Positions 6,260-13,216 of a stretch of DNA of 13,633 bases are shown here, piece by piece. The notes beneath the pieces are model-generated. The model searched no databases and was not told the origin of the DNA. It saw only the letters and a list, made by a program, of their open reading frames with translations. The translations under genes were made by a program, and so were the position numbers. Each line of letters opens with the position of its first letter. Positions within the stretch are counted from its first letter, which is position 1. The stretch comes from Xanthobacteraceae bacterium (GTDB lineage: Bacteria; Pseudomonadota; Alphaproteobacteria; Rhizobiales; Xanthobacteraceae): contig JAIESC010000060.1 of assembly GCA_019746355.1 (NCBI GenBank), positions 1 through 13,633 on the forward strand. The letters are read 5' to 3'.

Positions 6260-7447
6260 ATGGACAGCATCCGCACCGTGATCGACTGGCTGACGGACGG
6301 CGCCCGGTCCGCGCCGCTCTCGGAAGACGTTCTGGAAGAGCTGTGCCGCCGGCTGGTGCAAGCCGGCATTCCGCTGTGGCGCGTGGCGGTGTTCGTCACC
6401 ACACTTCACCCGGACCTGATGGGCCGCGCGTTCCGCTGGTGGTCGGAATCGGGGGTCAAGGTCTCGGAGGCGCAGTACGACGTCCTGGAAACCGACGACT
6501 ATCTCAAGAGCCCGGTGGTGGCCGTGTATGGCACGCGGCAGCCGCTGCGGCGCCGGCTCGCCGATCCCAACTGTCCCACCGATTTTGCCTTGCTGAGCGA
6601 GTTTCGGACCGAAGGCGCCACGGACTATGCGGCGTTTCCGCTGCTGTTCACCGACGGCTCCATCCATGTCGCGACCTGGACCACGCGGCAGCCCGGCGGC
6701 TTCACGCCGGAGCAATATGCCGATCTTGAGCAGGTCATCGCACCGCTGACCCGCGTCGCGGAAATCCGCGCGCTGCGGCGGACCGCCACCAACCTGCTCA
6801 ACACCTATGTCGGCCGCCAAACCGGCGAGCAGATTCTCGCCGGCAGGATCCGGCGCGGCCATGTCGAGGCGATCCAGGCGGCGATCTGGCTGTCCGACAT
6901 GCGCGGCTTTACGACGCTCTCGGAGCGCCTGCCGCCGCAGGACCTGATCGATCTGCTCAACCGCTATTTCGATTGCCAGGTGCCGGCGATCCTCAATCGC
7001 GGCGGCGAGGTACTGAAGTTCATCGGCGATGGGCTGCTGGCGATCTTTCCGCTGACCGGCGGCGGCGAAGACGCAGACGAGGTGTGCCGCCGCGCGCTGA
7101 CCTGCGCGCGCGAGGCGGAGGCCGCGATCGCGGCGCTCGATCCCCCGCCAGGCGACAATCACGACGCGATCCGCTTCGGTCTCGCGCTGCATATCGGACA
7201 GGTGTCGTACGGCAACATCGGCGGCGGCAACCGGCTCGACTTCACCTGCATCGGACCCGCGGTGAACCTCGCGGCGCGACTGGAAAAGCGCGCTTCGAGC
7301 CTGGGGCGGGCCATCGTCGCATCGGCCGAGTTTGCCGCCCACGTGCCCGACGAGTTTGTACCGCTCGGCGAGTTTCCCGTGGCGGGCTTCGCCGCTCCGC
7401 AGAAGCTGTTCGGGATCAAGGATCAGTCGGCACCCGGCCAAGGCTAG
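6260..7447 (+). CDS. Class III adenylate cyclase with N-terminal rhizobial sensor-like region
   Basis: A 395-aa protein that makes cyclic AMP from ATP. The catalytic domain covers about 203-385 and every key residue is visible: metal-binding Asp213 (LSDMRGF) and Asp257 (FIGDG), adenine-selecting Lys253 (VLKF) and Asp327 (RLDFTC), and transition-state Asn336 and Arg340 (GPAVNLAAR). The Lys/Asp pair indicates adenylate rather than guanylate specificity. Residues 1-180 have no transmembrane segment. They hold the stretch AGIPLWRVAVFVTTLHPDL (35-53), common to many soluble rhizobial cyclases and probably GAF-like, and a likely helical linker (155-185). Enzymes of this group act as homodimers. The start ATG 6260 has no good free Shine-Dalgarno sequence; a hairpin covers the site. 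The stop overlaps the convergent hydrolase gene by four bases. Confidence 0.93.
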   Translation: MDSIRTVIDWLTDGARSAPLSEDVLEELCRRLVQAGIPLWRVAVFVTTLHPDLMGRAFRWWSESGVKVSEAQYDVLETDDYLKSPVVAVYGTRQPLRRRLADPNCPTDFALLSEFRTEGATDYAAFPLLFTDGSIHVATWTTRQPGGFTPEQYADLEQVIAPLTRVAEIRALRRTATNLLNTYVGRQTGEQILAGRIRRGHVEAIQAAIWLSDMRGFTTLSERLPPQDLIDLLNRYFDCQVPAILNRGGEVLKFIGDGLLAIFPLTGGGEDADEVCRRALTCAREAEAAIAALDPPPGDNHDAIRFGLALHIGQVSYGNIGGGNRLDFTCIGPAVNLAARLEKRASSLGRAIVASAEFAAHVPDEFVPLGEFPVAGFAAPQKLFGIKDQSAPGQG

Positions 7448-8049
7448 ACCGCCGCCTCGGGGAGATCGCCGGGAAGCGGGCCCAGGGCCTTGGTAATCCT
7501 GTCGGCGTGGCGGCTCGGCTCGACCGCCTCGAGCAGCTCGAAGTAGAGCGTCTTGTAGCTCAGGAACACGACGCCCTCGGCCTGCATGCGGGCCTTGGCG
7601 GCCGACACGTCGCCGGCAGACGAGAACAGAAGCTCCTCCACCGCAAACACCTCGTGACCGAGATCGAGCAGGCCGAGGCACGACTGCAGCACGCAGACGT
7701 CGGTCTCGCAGCCGGCGACGATCATCTGCCTGCGCTTGAGGCGCGCGAGATGCGCCTTGATCTTCGTCTCCTTGGTCAGGTCGAAGAAATCCTTTTCGAA
7801 GGTGGTGGCGGGGCCGCGCTTCAGCGCGCCAAGCTCATGCTCGATCTCTTCCGGCAAGCCGCCCTTGGTCGCCAGCGGCCGCTCGAGCGTTGCGACCAGC
7901 GGAATGCGGAAATAGCCGAGCAGCCGGATCAAATTCGCGGTGTTGGCTTCGATGAACGCACGCGCGCGGCTGTCGAGCTGCGACAGGAAGAAGCCCTGCA
8001 CGTCGACGATCAACCCGCAGCATTGGTCCGGGACGATGCGCTTCACCAT
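7444..8049 (-). CDS. Isochorismatase-family cysteine hydrolase
   Basis: A 201-aa cytosolic hydrolase, normal length for the family, whose members split C-N or vinyl-ether bonds (amides such as nicotinamide or N-carbamoyl compounds, or isochorismate). The Asp-Lys-Cys triad is visible: Asp16 in LIVDVQ, Lys86 in FEKDFF and Cys119 in AGCETDVCV (112-120). The segment before the nucleophile usually reads G(V/I)ET(N/D)VCV; a cysteine (Cys114) replaces the usual small residue. The start is ATG 8049, matching the family N-terminus and preceded by AGGGAAAAG. A longer frame to 8148 would add 33 residues of low plausibility and would run through the divergent promoter. It converges on the cyclase gene through a shared CTAG and diverges from the DUF3500 gene. 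The substrate is unknown. Confidence 0.9.
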   Translation of the reverse strand: MVKRIVPDQCCGLIVDVQGFFLSQLDSRARAFIEANTANLIRLLGYFRIPLVATLERPLATKGGLPEEIEHELGALKRGPATTFEKDFFDLTKETKIKAHLARLKRRQMIVAGCETDVCVLQSCLGLLDLGHEVFAVEELLFSSAGDVSAAKARMQAEGVVFLSYKTLYFELLEAVEPSRHADRITKALGPLPGDLPEAAV

Positions 8050-8150
8050 GGCTCTGCTTTTCCCTGCTCCGGCGACGCCTTTTCCGAATGATAGTGGGGC
8101 TGTCGGCTGGACGCCACGTGGGTTAGCGTAAGCGGCGGAGAATCGCACTC
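8050..8150. promoter_or_regulatory. Divergent promoter region, hydrolase / DUF3500
   Basis: These 101 bp lie between two outward-reading genes. The visible elements are a Shine-Dalgarno GGAG at 8137-8140, ten bases before the DUF3500 start, and an 8-bp palindrome CCACGTGG (8114-8121) that could be an operator. No confident -35/-10 pair is apparent. Confidence 0.4.
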
Positions 8151-9545
8151 ATGAGCGCAGACGACTACCACCCGTTCGTGCCGAATCCGCACGAGTCCAA
8201 GATCGCCGGCCCGACCGCACGCGCGCACGCGGAGGCGCGCATCAAGAGCCCGCGCGCCCAGGGCCTGTTCGGCAAATGGGAGGAGATGTTCAACGAGCCG
8301 TTCCGCGGCATCACCACAAACGGACAGGCGATCCCCGATCTGTTCGTGCGCAAGCCGGAAGGCGCGCCGACGCTGGCGATCATCGAGGCGGTGAACGCGC
8401 TGCTTAAGCTGATGTCGCCCGAGCAGCGCAAGGCGTCGTGCTTTCCGGCCGGCTCCAACCAGTGGCGGCACTGGCAGAACACCGAGCTTTACGTCGAGCA
8501 CTACGGGCTCCGCCTCGACGAGGCGAGCGAGCCACTGCGCGACGCGACCATGGCGGTGCTGCGCGCCAGCATGAGCCAACACGGCTACGAGCTGTCGCGC
8601 GACGTGATGAAGCTCAACCGCTTCCTCGGCGACCTCGTCGGGGGACCTGCGGTGATGGGCGAGTGGAGCTACATCTTCTGCCTGTTCGGCACGCCGTCGG
8701 CGAGCGAACCGTGGGGCTGGCAGTTGTTCGGCCATCACCTCGTACTCAACTGCTTCGTGCTGGGCGAGCAGATGGTGCTGACGCCGGCGTTCTGGGGGGC
8801 AGAGCCGGCTTACGCCGATCACGGGCCGTTCAAGGGCATCCGCATCTTCCAGGACGAGGAGCGCGCGGGGCTGAAGCTGATGCGCTCGTTCTCGCCGGAG
8901 CAGCAGAAGCGCGCCGTTGTCTACCACTCGATGATGGGCGGCGACCTGCCGGAGGGCCGGCGGCACTTCGCCGACAACCTGCATCTCGGCGGCGCGTTCC
9001 AGGACAACCGCATCGTGCCGTATGAAGGGCTGAAGGGCAGCGAGCTCACCCCTTTGCAGCGGCGCGAGCTCACCGACCTGGTCGACAAGTATTTCAGGTC
9101 GCTGCCGGCGGGCCCGCGGGCGGCCCGCATCGTCGAGTTCGAGCGGCACATGGCCGACACGCATTTCTGCTGGATCGGCGGCTTTGCCGAGCAAAGCCCG
9201 TTCTATTACCGGGTGCAGAGTCCAGTGACCTTCATCGAGTTCGACCACCACGCCGGCGTGTTCCTGACCAACGCCGAGCCCGCCAAGTTCCACGTGCACA
9301 CCATCGTGCGCACGCCGAACGGCAACGACTACGGCTTCGACCTGTTGAAGCAACACTACAAGCATGCGCCGCATCATCAGCAGCAGGCGCAGCAACAGCA
9401 GGCCCGGCACGAGGGGCACGCGCACGGGCACCATCACCATGGGCACGGCCCGCACCGGCATCATCACGGCGACGGCAAGCACGACCATCATCATGGGGAT
9501 GGGCAGCATGACCATCACCACGACGACGGCGAGCACGATCACTGA
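8151..9545 (+). CDS. DUF3500-family protein with His-rich C-terminal tail
   Basis: A 464-aa protein with no signal peptide or membrane segment. Residues about 36-397 match what I know of DUF3500, a family of unknown function: EPFRGITTNGQAIPDLF (49-65), GAPTLAIIEAVNALL (71-85), FPAGSNQWRHWQN (98-110), GTPSASEPWGWQLFGHHL (180-197), DNRIVPYEGL (285-294) and FIEFDHHAGVFL (361-372) with FHVHTIVRTPNGNDYG (380-395). The conserved histidines (HH 195-196, HH 366-367, His381, His383) suggest a metal site; this is inference. Residues 405-464 are an appended low-complexity tail with 25 histidines in 60 residues, after a Gln-rich stretch, ending in three 9-residue repeats. The tail is likely to bind divalent metal. 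GGAG at 8137-8140 supports ATG 8151. The isochorismatase-like gene is divergent, a possible functional partner. Confidence 0.85.
   Translation: MSADDYHPFVPNPHESKIAGPTARAHAEARIKSPRAQGLFGKWEEMFNEPFRGITTNGQAIPDLFVRKPEGAPTLAIIEAVNALLKLMSPEQRKASCFPAGSNQWRHWQNTELYVEHYGLRLDEASEPLRDATMAVLRASMSQHGYELSRDVMKLNRFLGDLVGGPAVMGEWSYIFCLFGTPSASEPWGWQLFGHHLVLNCFVLGEQMVLTPAFWGAEPAYADHGPFKGIRIFQDEERAGLKLMRSFSPEQQKRAVVYHSMMGGDLPEGRRHFADNLHLGGAFQDNRIVPYEGLKGSELTPLQRRELTDLVDKYFRSLPAGPRAARIVEFERHMADTHFCWIGGFAEQSPFYYRVQSPVTFIEFDHHAGVFLTNAEPAKFHVHTIVRTPNGNDYGFDLLKQHYKHAPHHQQQAQQQQARHEGHAHGHHHHGHGPHRHHHGDGKHDHHHGDGQHDHHHDDGEHDH
9459..9539 (+). repeat. Three 27-bp in-frame tandem repeats in the DUF3500 tail
   Basis: Units 9459-9485, 9486-9512 and 9513-9539 encode HHHGDGKHD, HHHGDGQHD and HHHDDGEHD. 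The units differ at several codon positions (CAT/CAC, GGC/GGG, GAC/GAT), so this is an older or maintained protein-level repeat rather than a fresh slippage event. The wider His/Gln-rich coding stretch begins at about 9363. Confidence 0.85.
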
Positions 9546-9582
9546 GCTGCCGCGATTTGCACCGCCTTCTCAACACGAGAGG

Positions 9583-9695
9583 CGCCATCGCGGGCTTGAG
9601 CCGGCGATCCATGAGGGCGTGCGGCGATCTCTAATCGTAAGACTGTTCGCTGTTGCAGGTTCGCATGGATGCGCAGGTCAAGCCCGCGCATGACG
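9583..9695. repeat. Inverted pair of short palindromic repeats between convergent genes
   Basis: Unit 1 (9583-9613, read on the minus strand) and unit 2 (9664-9695, plus strand) share the layout CATGGAT-stem-TCAAGCCC-stem-ATG. Their stems differ but both pair: ATCGC/GCGAT in unit 1 and ATGCGC/GCGCAT in unit 2. The family resembles a repeat with core TCAAGCCCG that I recall as common in Bradyrhizobium-type genomes. The pair sits in the 200-bp gap between the ends of the DUF3500 and D-2-hydroxyacid dehydrogenase genes, and each copy could form a transcript-end hairpin for the gene on its side. I see no gene in this gap. Confidence 0.7.
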
Positions 9696-9745
9696 ACGGT
9701 TGACGTGGCGTCGCTCATGGCAAACGAATAAAGCGCGGCGAAAGA

Positions 9746-10699
9746 TCAATCCCGCTTCTCGCGGTTGAGCATCAGCTCGGTCTTGCCGGCCTTATAGAAC
9801 TCCCAGCTCTTCTCGAATTGCATCGCTGCGTCGCGCGGATAGTTGTCGTAGTAACCGCCGAGATGCGGCGTGATGATCACGTTCGGCATGGTCCAGAGCG
9901 AACTCGCGGCCGGCAGCGGCTCGTGCGCCAGCGCGTCCAGCGCCGCGCCGGCAAGTTTCTTGCCATTCAGCGCGCGGATCAGCGCATCCTCGTCGAGCAC
10001 GCCGCCGCGGGCGAGATTGATCAGGAACGCGGTGGGCTTCATCGCCGACAGCACGGCATCGTTGACGAAGTTGCGGGTGTCGGCCTCGAGCGGCACCAGC
10101 ATGACGAAATAGTCGAGCTCGGGCATGGCCTGCACGATCTCGGCGCGGCTCACGATCCTGTCGAAGCCCGGGATCGGCCGGTCGGTGCGCGAGATACCGA
10201 TCACGCGCATGCCGAACGCCTTGCAGCGCGGCGCAAGTCCCTCGGCGATGGCGCCGACGCCGAGAATGCCGACGGTCTTGCCGTGGAGCAGCGTGCCCGG
10301 AAAGCGATTCCACGCCTTCTCGACGCGCTGGCGTTCGATGCGGCGGAAGTCGCGGGCGAAGGCCAGCATCTGCAGGAACGCCATCTCGGAGATCGGCTCG
10401 CCGTGGATGCCGCGCACCGCGGTGACGATCACGTCCTTGCCGAGCCAGGGCGAGTCGGTGATGCCGTCGGTGCCGGTGCCGAGCGAGAACACCCATTTGA
10501 GCTTCGGCGTGTGCTGGAAAAAGTCCTTCTTCACCTGCGGCCCGAACGCCATCAGGATGTCGGCTTCGGGCGCGAGCTTCAGCGCCTCGTCGCGCGTGGA
10601 CACGGTGGTGATCTCGAGCTCGCGATGCCGCGGCTTTAGATATTTTTCGTAGCCGGAGCGCGTGGGCTCAGGATGGGTGAGGAAGATCAGGACGTTCAT
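9746..10699 (-). CDS. D-2-hydroxyacid dehydrogenase, NAD(P)-dependent
   Basis: A 317-aa protein of the D-isomer-specific 2-hydroxyacid dehydrogenase family, which interconverts 2-oxo acids and D-2-hydroxy acids. The nucleotide-binding Rossmann domain covers about 100-285 with GILGVGAIAEG (144-154); the third glycine of the usual GxGxxG is Ala152. The catalytic residues are visible: Arg231 (NLARGG), Glu260 (ALAHEPLP) and His279 (TPHLGG). The N- and C-terminal parts form the flavodoxin-like substrate domain. It is the last gene of a minus-strand cluster, starting 18 nt after the binding-protein stop codon, so it is probably cotranscribed. The ribosome binding site before ATG 10699 is weak (GGGCTGACC region), which fits translation helped by the upstream gene. 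Specificity (glyoxylate, hydroxypyruvate or another acid) cannot be read from sequence. Confidence 0.92.
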   Translation of the reverse strand: MNVLIFLTHPEPTRSGYEKYLKPRHRELEITTVSTRDEALKLAPEADILMAFGPQVKKDFFQHTPKLKWVFSLGTGTDGITDSPWLGKDVIVTAVRGIHGEPISEMAFLQMLAFARDFRRIERQRVEKAWNRFPGTLLHGKTVGILGVGAIAEGLAPRCKAFGMRVIGISRTDRPIPGFDRIVSRAEIVQAMPELDYFVMLVPLEADTRNFVNDAVLSAMKPTAFLINLARGGVLDEDALIRALNGKKLAGAALDALAHEPLPAASSLWTMPNVIITPHLGGYYDNYPRDAAMQFEKSWEFYKAGKTELMLNREKRD

Positions 10700-10717
10700 G
10701 ACTATGGTCAGCCCGGA

Positions 10718-11692
10718 CTAAATTCGCTCGATGTTGGCGTCGGCGACGACCTTGGTCCACTTGGCAATGTCGTCGGCGACCCGTGTCTTGAAGGCATCCG
10801 GCGTGGTCGGACGCACGTCAGCGCCAAGCGCGCGCAGCCGCTGGATGACATCCGGCTCAGCCAGGATCGCCTTTACCTCGGCGTTGATCTTCTGGACGAA
10901 ATCGGCCGGCAATCCCGCCGGTCCCGCGATACCGAGCCAGCCTGTCACCGAATAACCCTGCAAGCCGCCTTCCGCCACCGTCGGCACGTCGGGCAACGCG
11001 AAGAAGCGCGACGGCCCGGTGACCGCGATCGCCCGCACCCGCCCGTCGCTCAGGAACGGCAGTAGGAGCTGGGGCGTGTCCATCTGGAAATCGACGCGCT
11101 TGGCAATCAGGTCGGTGATCGCCTGCGGCGAACCGCGATAGGGGACGTGCTGGATCTTCAACGCCCCCATCGACACAAGCAGCTCGGACGCCAGATGCAT
11201 GCCGGTGCCGTTGCCGGCGGTGGCATAGGTCAGCTTGCCCGGGTCGGCCTGCGCGGCCTTGACGACGTCTGCAAGCGTTTTGGCCGGATGATCCGGATAG
11301 GTCACCAGGATGAACGGGTTTTCGGTGAGCATGCTGATGAAGCTGAAATCGTTCACCGCGTTGTAGGCGAGTTGCTTGTACATCGCCGGCGACACCGCAT
11401 GTCCGCTCGGCAAGATGGCAAGCGTGCTTCCGTCCGGCACGGCACGCGCCACCGCGGCGGCCGAGGTCGTCCCGCCGGCGCCCGGCCGTGTTTCCACCAC
11501 GACCGGCTGGCCGAGCCGCTTGGCGAGATGCTCGGCGACGATACGCGCGGTGATGTCGACATTCGCGCCGGGCGTGAAGCCATGCATCAGCGTGATCGGG
11601 CGTCCGGACTGCGCACGCACCGGCGTTTGGGCCGGGACGGTCGCCAAAGCTGAAAGTCCGGCCAGGGCGGCGCGGCGGGTGATCGTCGTCAT
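10718..11692 (-). CDS. Tripartite tricarboxylate transporter (Bug/TctC) substrate-binding protein
   Basis: A 324-aa periplasmic binding protein of the Bug/TctC family, which captures carboxylates or small amides for TctAB permeases. The N-terminus has a twin-arginine-like signal (TITRRAALAGLSALA, 3-17) with a likely cut at VRA-QSG (25-30). Family motifs in order are GFTPGANVDITAR (38-50), VVETRPGAGGTTSAAAVA (65-82), PDGSTLAI, a central VPYRGSPQAITDL and, near the C-terminus, GPAGLPADFVQKIN. The start is ATG 11692, with GGAGA nine bases upstream; the frame stays open to 11734 but only with a TTG start. The protein lies 42 nt after the amidohydrolase. The TctA/TctB membrane subunits are not in view, which is usual for this large family. 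Confidence 0.93.
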   Translation of the reverse strand: MTTITRRAALAGLSALATVPAQTPVRAQSGRPITLMHGFTPGANVDITARIVAEHLAKRLGQPVVVETRPGAGGTTSAAAVARAVPDGSTLAILPSGHAVSPAMYKQLAYNAVNDFSFISMLTENPFILVTYPDHPAKTLADVVKAAQADPGKLTYATAGNGTGMHLASELLVSMGALKIQHVPYRGSPQAITDLIAKRVDFQMDTPQLLLPFLSDGRVRAIAVTGPSRFFALPDVPTVAEGGLQGYSVTGWLGIAGPAGLPADFVQKINAEVKAILAEPDVIQRLRALGADVRPTTPDAFKTRVADDIAKWTKVVADANIERI

Positions 11693-11734
11693 CGTCTTTG
11701 GTCTCCGATTGTCCCGTGCAACTGTGCGGCTCAA

Positions 11735-13111
11735 TCACTGTGGCGCTGTGGTCACCTGATAATTGCCTTCGTGCATGATCCGCGCGGCGGATTCGGCGAG
11801 CTCACCAAGCCGCTTGCGCAGCACGTCGGCCGGGAAGGTCAGCTTGCCGTGCTGTTTGCGGACGACACCGTCGACGATCACCGTGTCGACGTTTCCGGCG
11901 CCGGCGATCTCGACGATCGAATAGATCGGGTCATAAACCGGCGCCATGTTTACGTCGTCGGCGCGCAGCATCACGATGTCCGCCTTCTTGCCGGGCGCGA
12001 GCGTGCCGATCTGGCCGTCGAGCCTGAAGGCCTTGGCGCCGTTGATCGTCGCCCATTCCAGCGCCTCGCGGGACCGGACCGGGATGGTCTTCAAGGGTGA
12101 ATTCCCGCGCGAGGCGTTGTTGCGGACCTCCTTGCCGCGGGCAAACAGCAGCGCGGCCTGCATCTCGCGAAACATCTGGCCGCTGCAAAAAAGCTCAACG
12201 TCGATGCCGAGCGAGGGCAACCCGCCGGCCTCGCGATAGGCCGCGACCATGGTGTCGCCGATGTGGTGGTGCAGCTCGACCAGCGCCGTCGAGGTCAACG
12301 TTGCGCCACTGTCGACGATCATGTCCAGATCAGCGCGGTTGAAGGTCGTGCCGTGCACCAGATTGTGGTCGGGCCCGAGAAGCCCCGCCTCCGCCATCAG
12401 GTGGTAGCCCCGCGGCAGGATGTCGTCCTCGCCGCGCCGCGTATGGGACGACGAGACCAGCCCGAACTCCCGCGCCAGCCGGATGTCGGCTTCAACCACC
12501 TCCCAGGGACTCCAGGACGGGCCCAGGATCGCCATCGCGAGCGTCACCCGGCCGTCGTCGCTCGCAAGCCGGCCCTTGCGCAGCGCTTCGATCCGGTCGC
12601 GCGGATGCGGCACGTGGGTGAACGGGATGCCTTCCTTCTGATTGAGCGGCTTCGCGGTGCCGTGCGCGAACACGGCGCGGATGCCGCTGTCGAGAAGGCC
12701 ATCGATGGCGTGCTCCGCCATCTCCAGATGGGTGATGTTGTGGCACCAGTCCACCAACGTGGTGACGCCGGCGTCGATCTGCGCCAGCGCGCCGATCAGG
12801 TTGCCGAGATAGTTGTCCTCCGGCTTGTAGAGCGTCGCCAGATTGCCGTGGACGTACTTGAAATAATCCGGCCCCATCCATTCCGAGGCGATGCCGCGCA
12901 GCCCGGTCTGCCACGTGTGCATGTGGGCGTTGACCAGGCCGGGCATCACGATCTTGTCGGAGGCGTCGATCACCTCGTCCGCCGCAGCACCGAGGTTGCG
13001 GCCGACGGCCTCGATCCGGTTGCCGCTGAAGAGAAGCTCGCCGTTCTTGAAATCGCCGAGCTTGCCGTCGAGCGTGACCAGCCAGCCGCAACGAACCAAC
13101 ACGCGCTTCAT
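11735..13111 (-). CDS. Metal-dependent amidohydrolase (TRZ/ATZ, cytosine deaminase-like)
   Basis: A 458-aa protein of the amidohydrolase superfamily (TIM barrel, one divalent metal), typical length for chlorohydrolases, aminohydrolases and related deaminases. The metal ligands can be followed: HMH at 63-65 in PGLVNAHMH, His223 in SSSHTRR, His253 in LVHGT and Asp304 in LGIDVE. A composite beta-sandwich is formed by residues 1-55 and the C-terminus, which has the usual ATINGAKAF (354-362) and LAPGKKADIVML (371-382). It probably removes an amino, amide or halide group from a heterocycle or similar compound. GGGA nine bases upstream supports ATG 13111. ATG 13120 is close behind, and TTG 13162 is unlikely. 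It lies 105 nt after the M24-like gene and 42 nt before the binding-protein gene, so it is probably in one operon with both. Confidence 0.92.
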   Translation of the reverse strand: MKRVLVRCGWLVTLDGKLGDFKNGELLFSGNRIEAVGRNLGAAADEVIDASDKIVMPGLVNAHMHTWQTGLRGIASEWMGPDYFKYVHGNLATLYKPEDNYLGNLIGALAQIDAGVTTLVDWCHNITHLEMAEHAIDGLLDSGIRAVFAHGTAKPLNQKEGIPFTHVPHPRDRIEALRKGRLASDDGRVTLAMAILGPSWSPWEVVEADIRLAREFGLVSSSHTRRGEDDILPRGYHLMAEAGLLGPDHNLVHGTTFNRADLDMIVDSGATLTSTALVELHHHIGDTMVAAYREAGGLPSLGIDVELFCSGQMFREMQAALLFARGKEVRNNASRGNSPLKTIPVRSREALEWATINGAKAFRLDGQIGTLAPGKKADIVMLRADDVNMAPVYDPIYSIVEIAGAGNVDTVIVDGVVRKQHGKLTFPADVLRKRLGELAESAARIMHEGNYQVTTAPQ

Positions 13112-13216
13112 TTGAGGCATTCCCGGATTTGACGGCGCGGCGGCAAACCAACCGCCTCGCAAAGCATCGCTATGCGGCCCGCGCGGACCCGGACTGAGCG
13201 CCGGAAGGACGCCCGG

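Noticed and set aside
8050..8148. 33-residue N-terminal extension of the isochorismatase-like hydrolase
   Set aside because: It would span the whole divergent promoter; the family match begins at ATG 8049.
8043..9542. 499-codon minus-strand frame opposite DUF3500, with a Val/Met-rich hydrophobic N-terminus
   Set aside because: The apparent hydrophobic segment is the antisense of the CAT/CAC/GAC repeats (ATG, GTG and GTC codons), so it is an artefact of the His-rich tail.
9363..9542. CRISPR-like or minisatellite array in the His-codon region
   Set aside because: The repeats are in frame, vary at several codon positions and lack spacers; they encode a His-rich protein tail.
13139..13156. Weak dyad GGCGG/CCGCC between the M24-like and amidohydrolase genes
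   Set aside because: A 5-bp stem with an 8-nt loop is expected by chance at this GC content and has no T-run.
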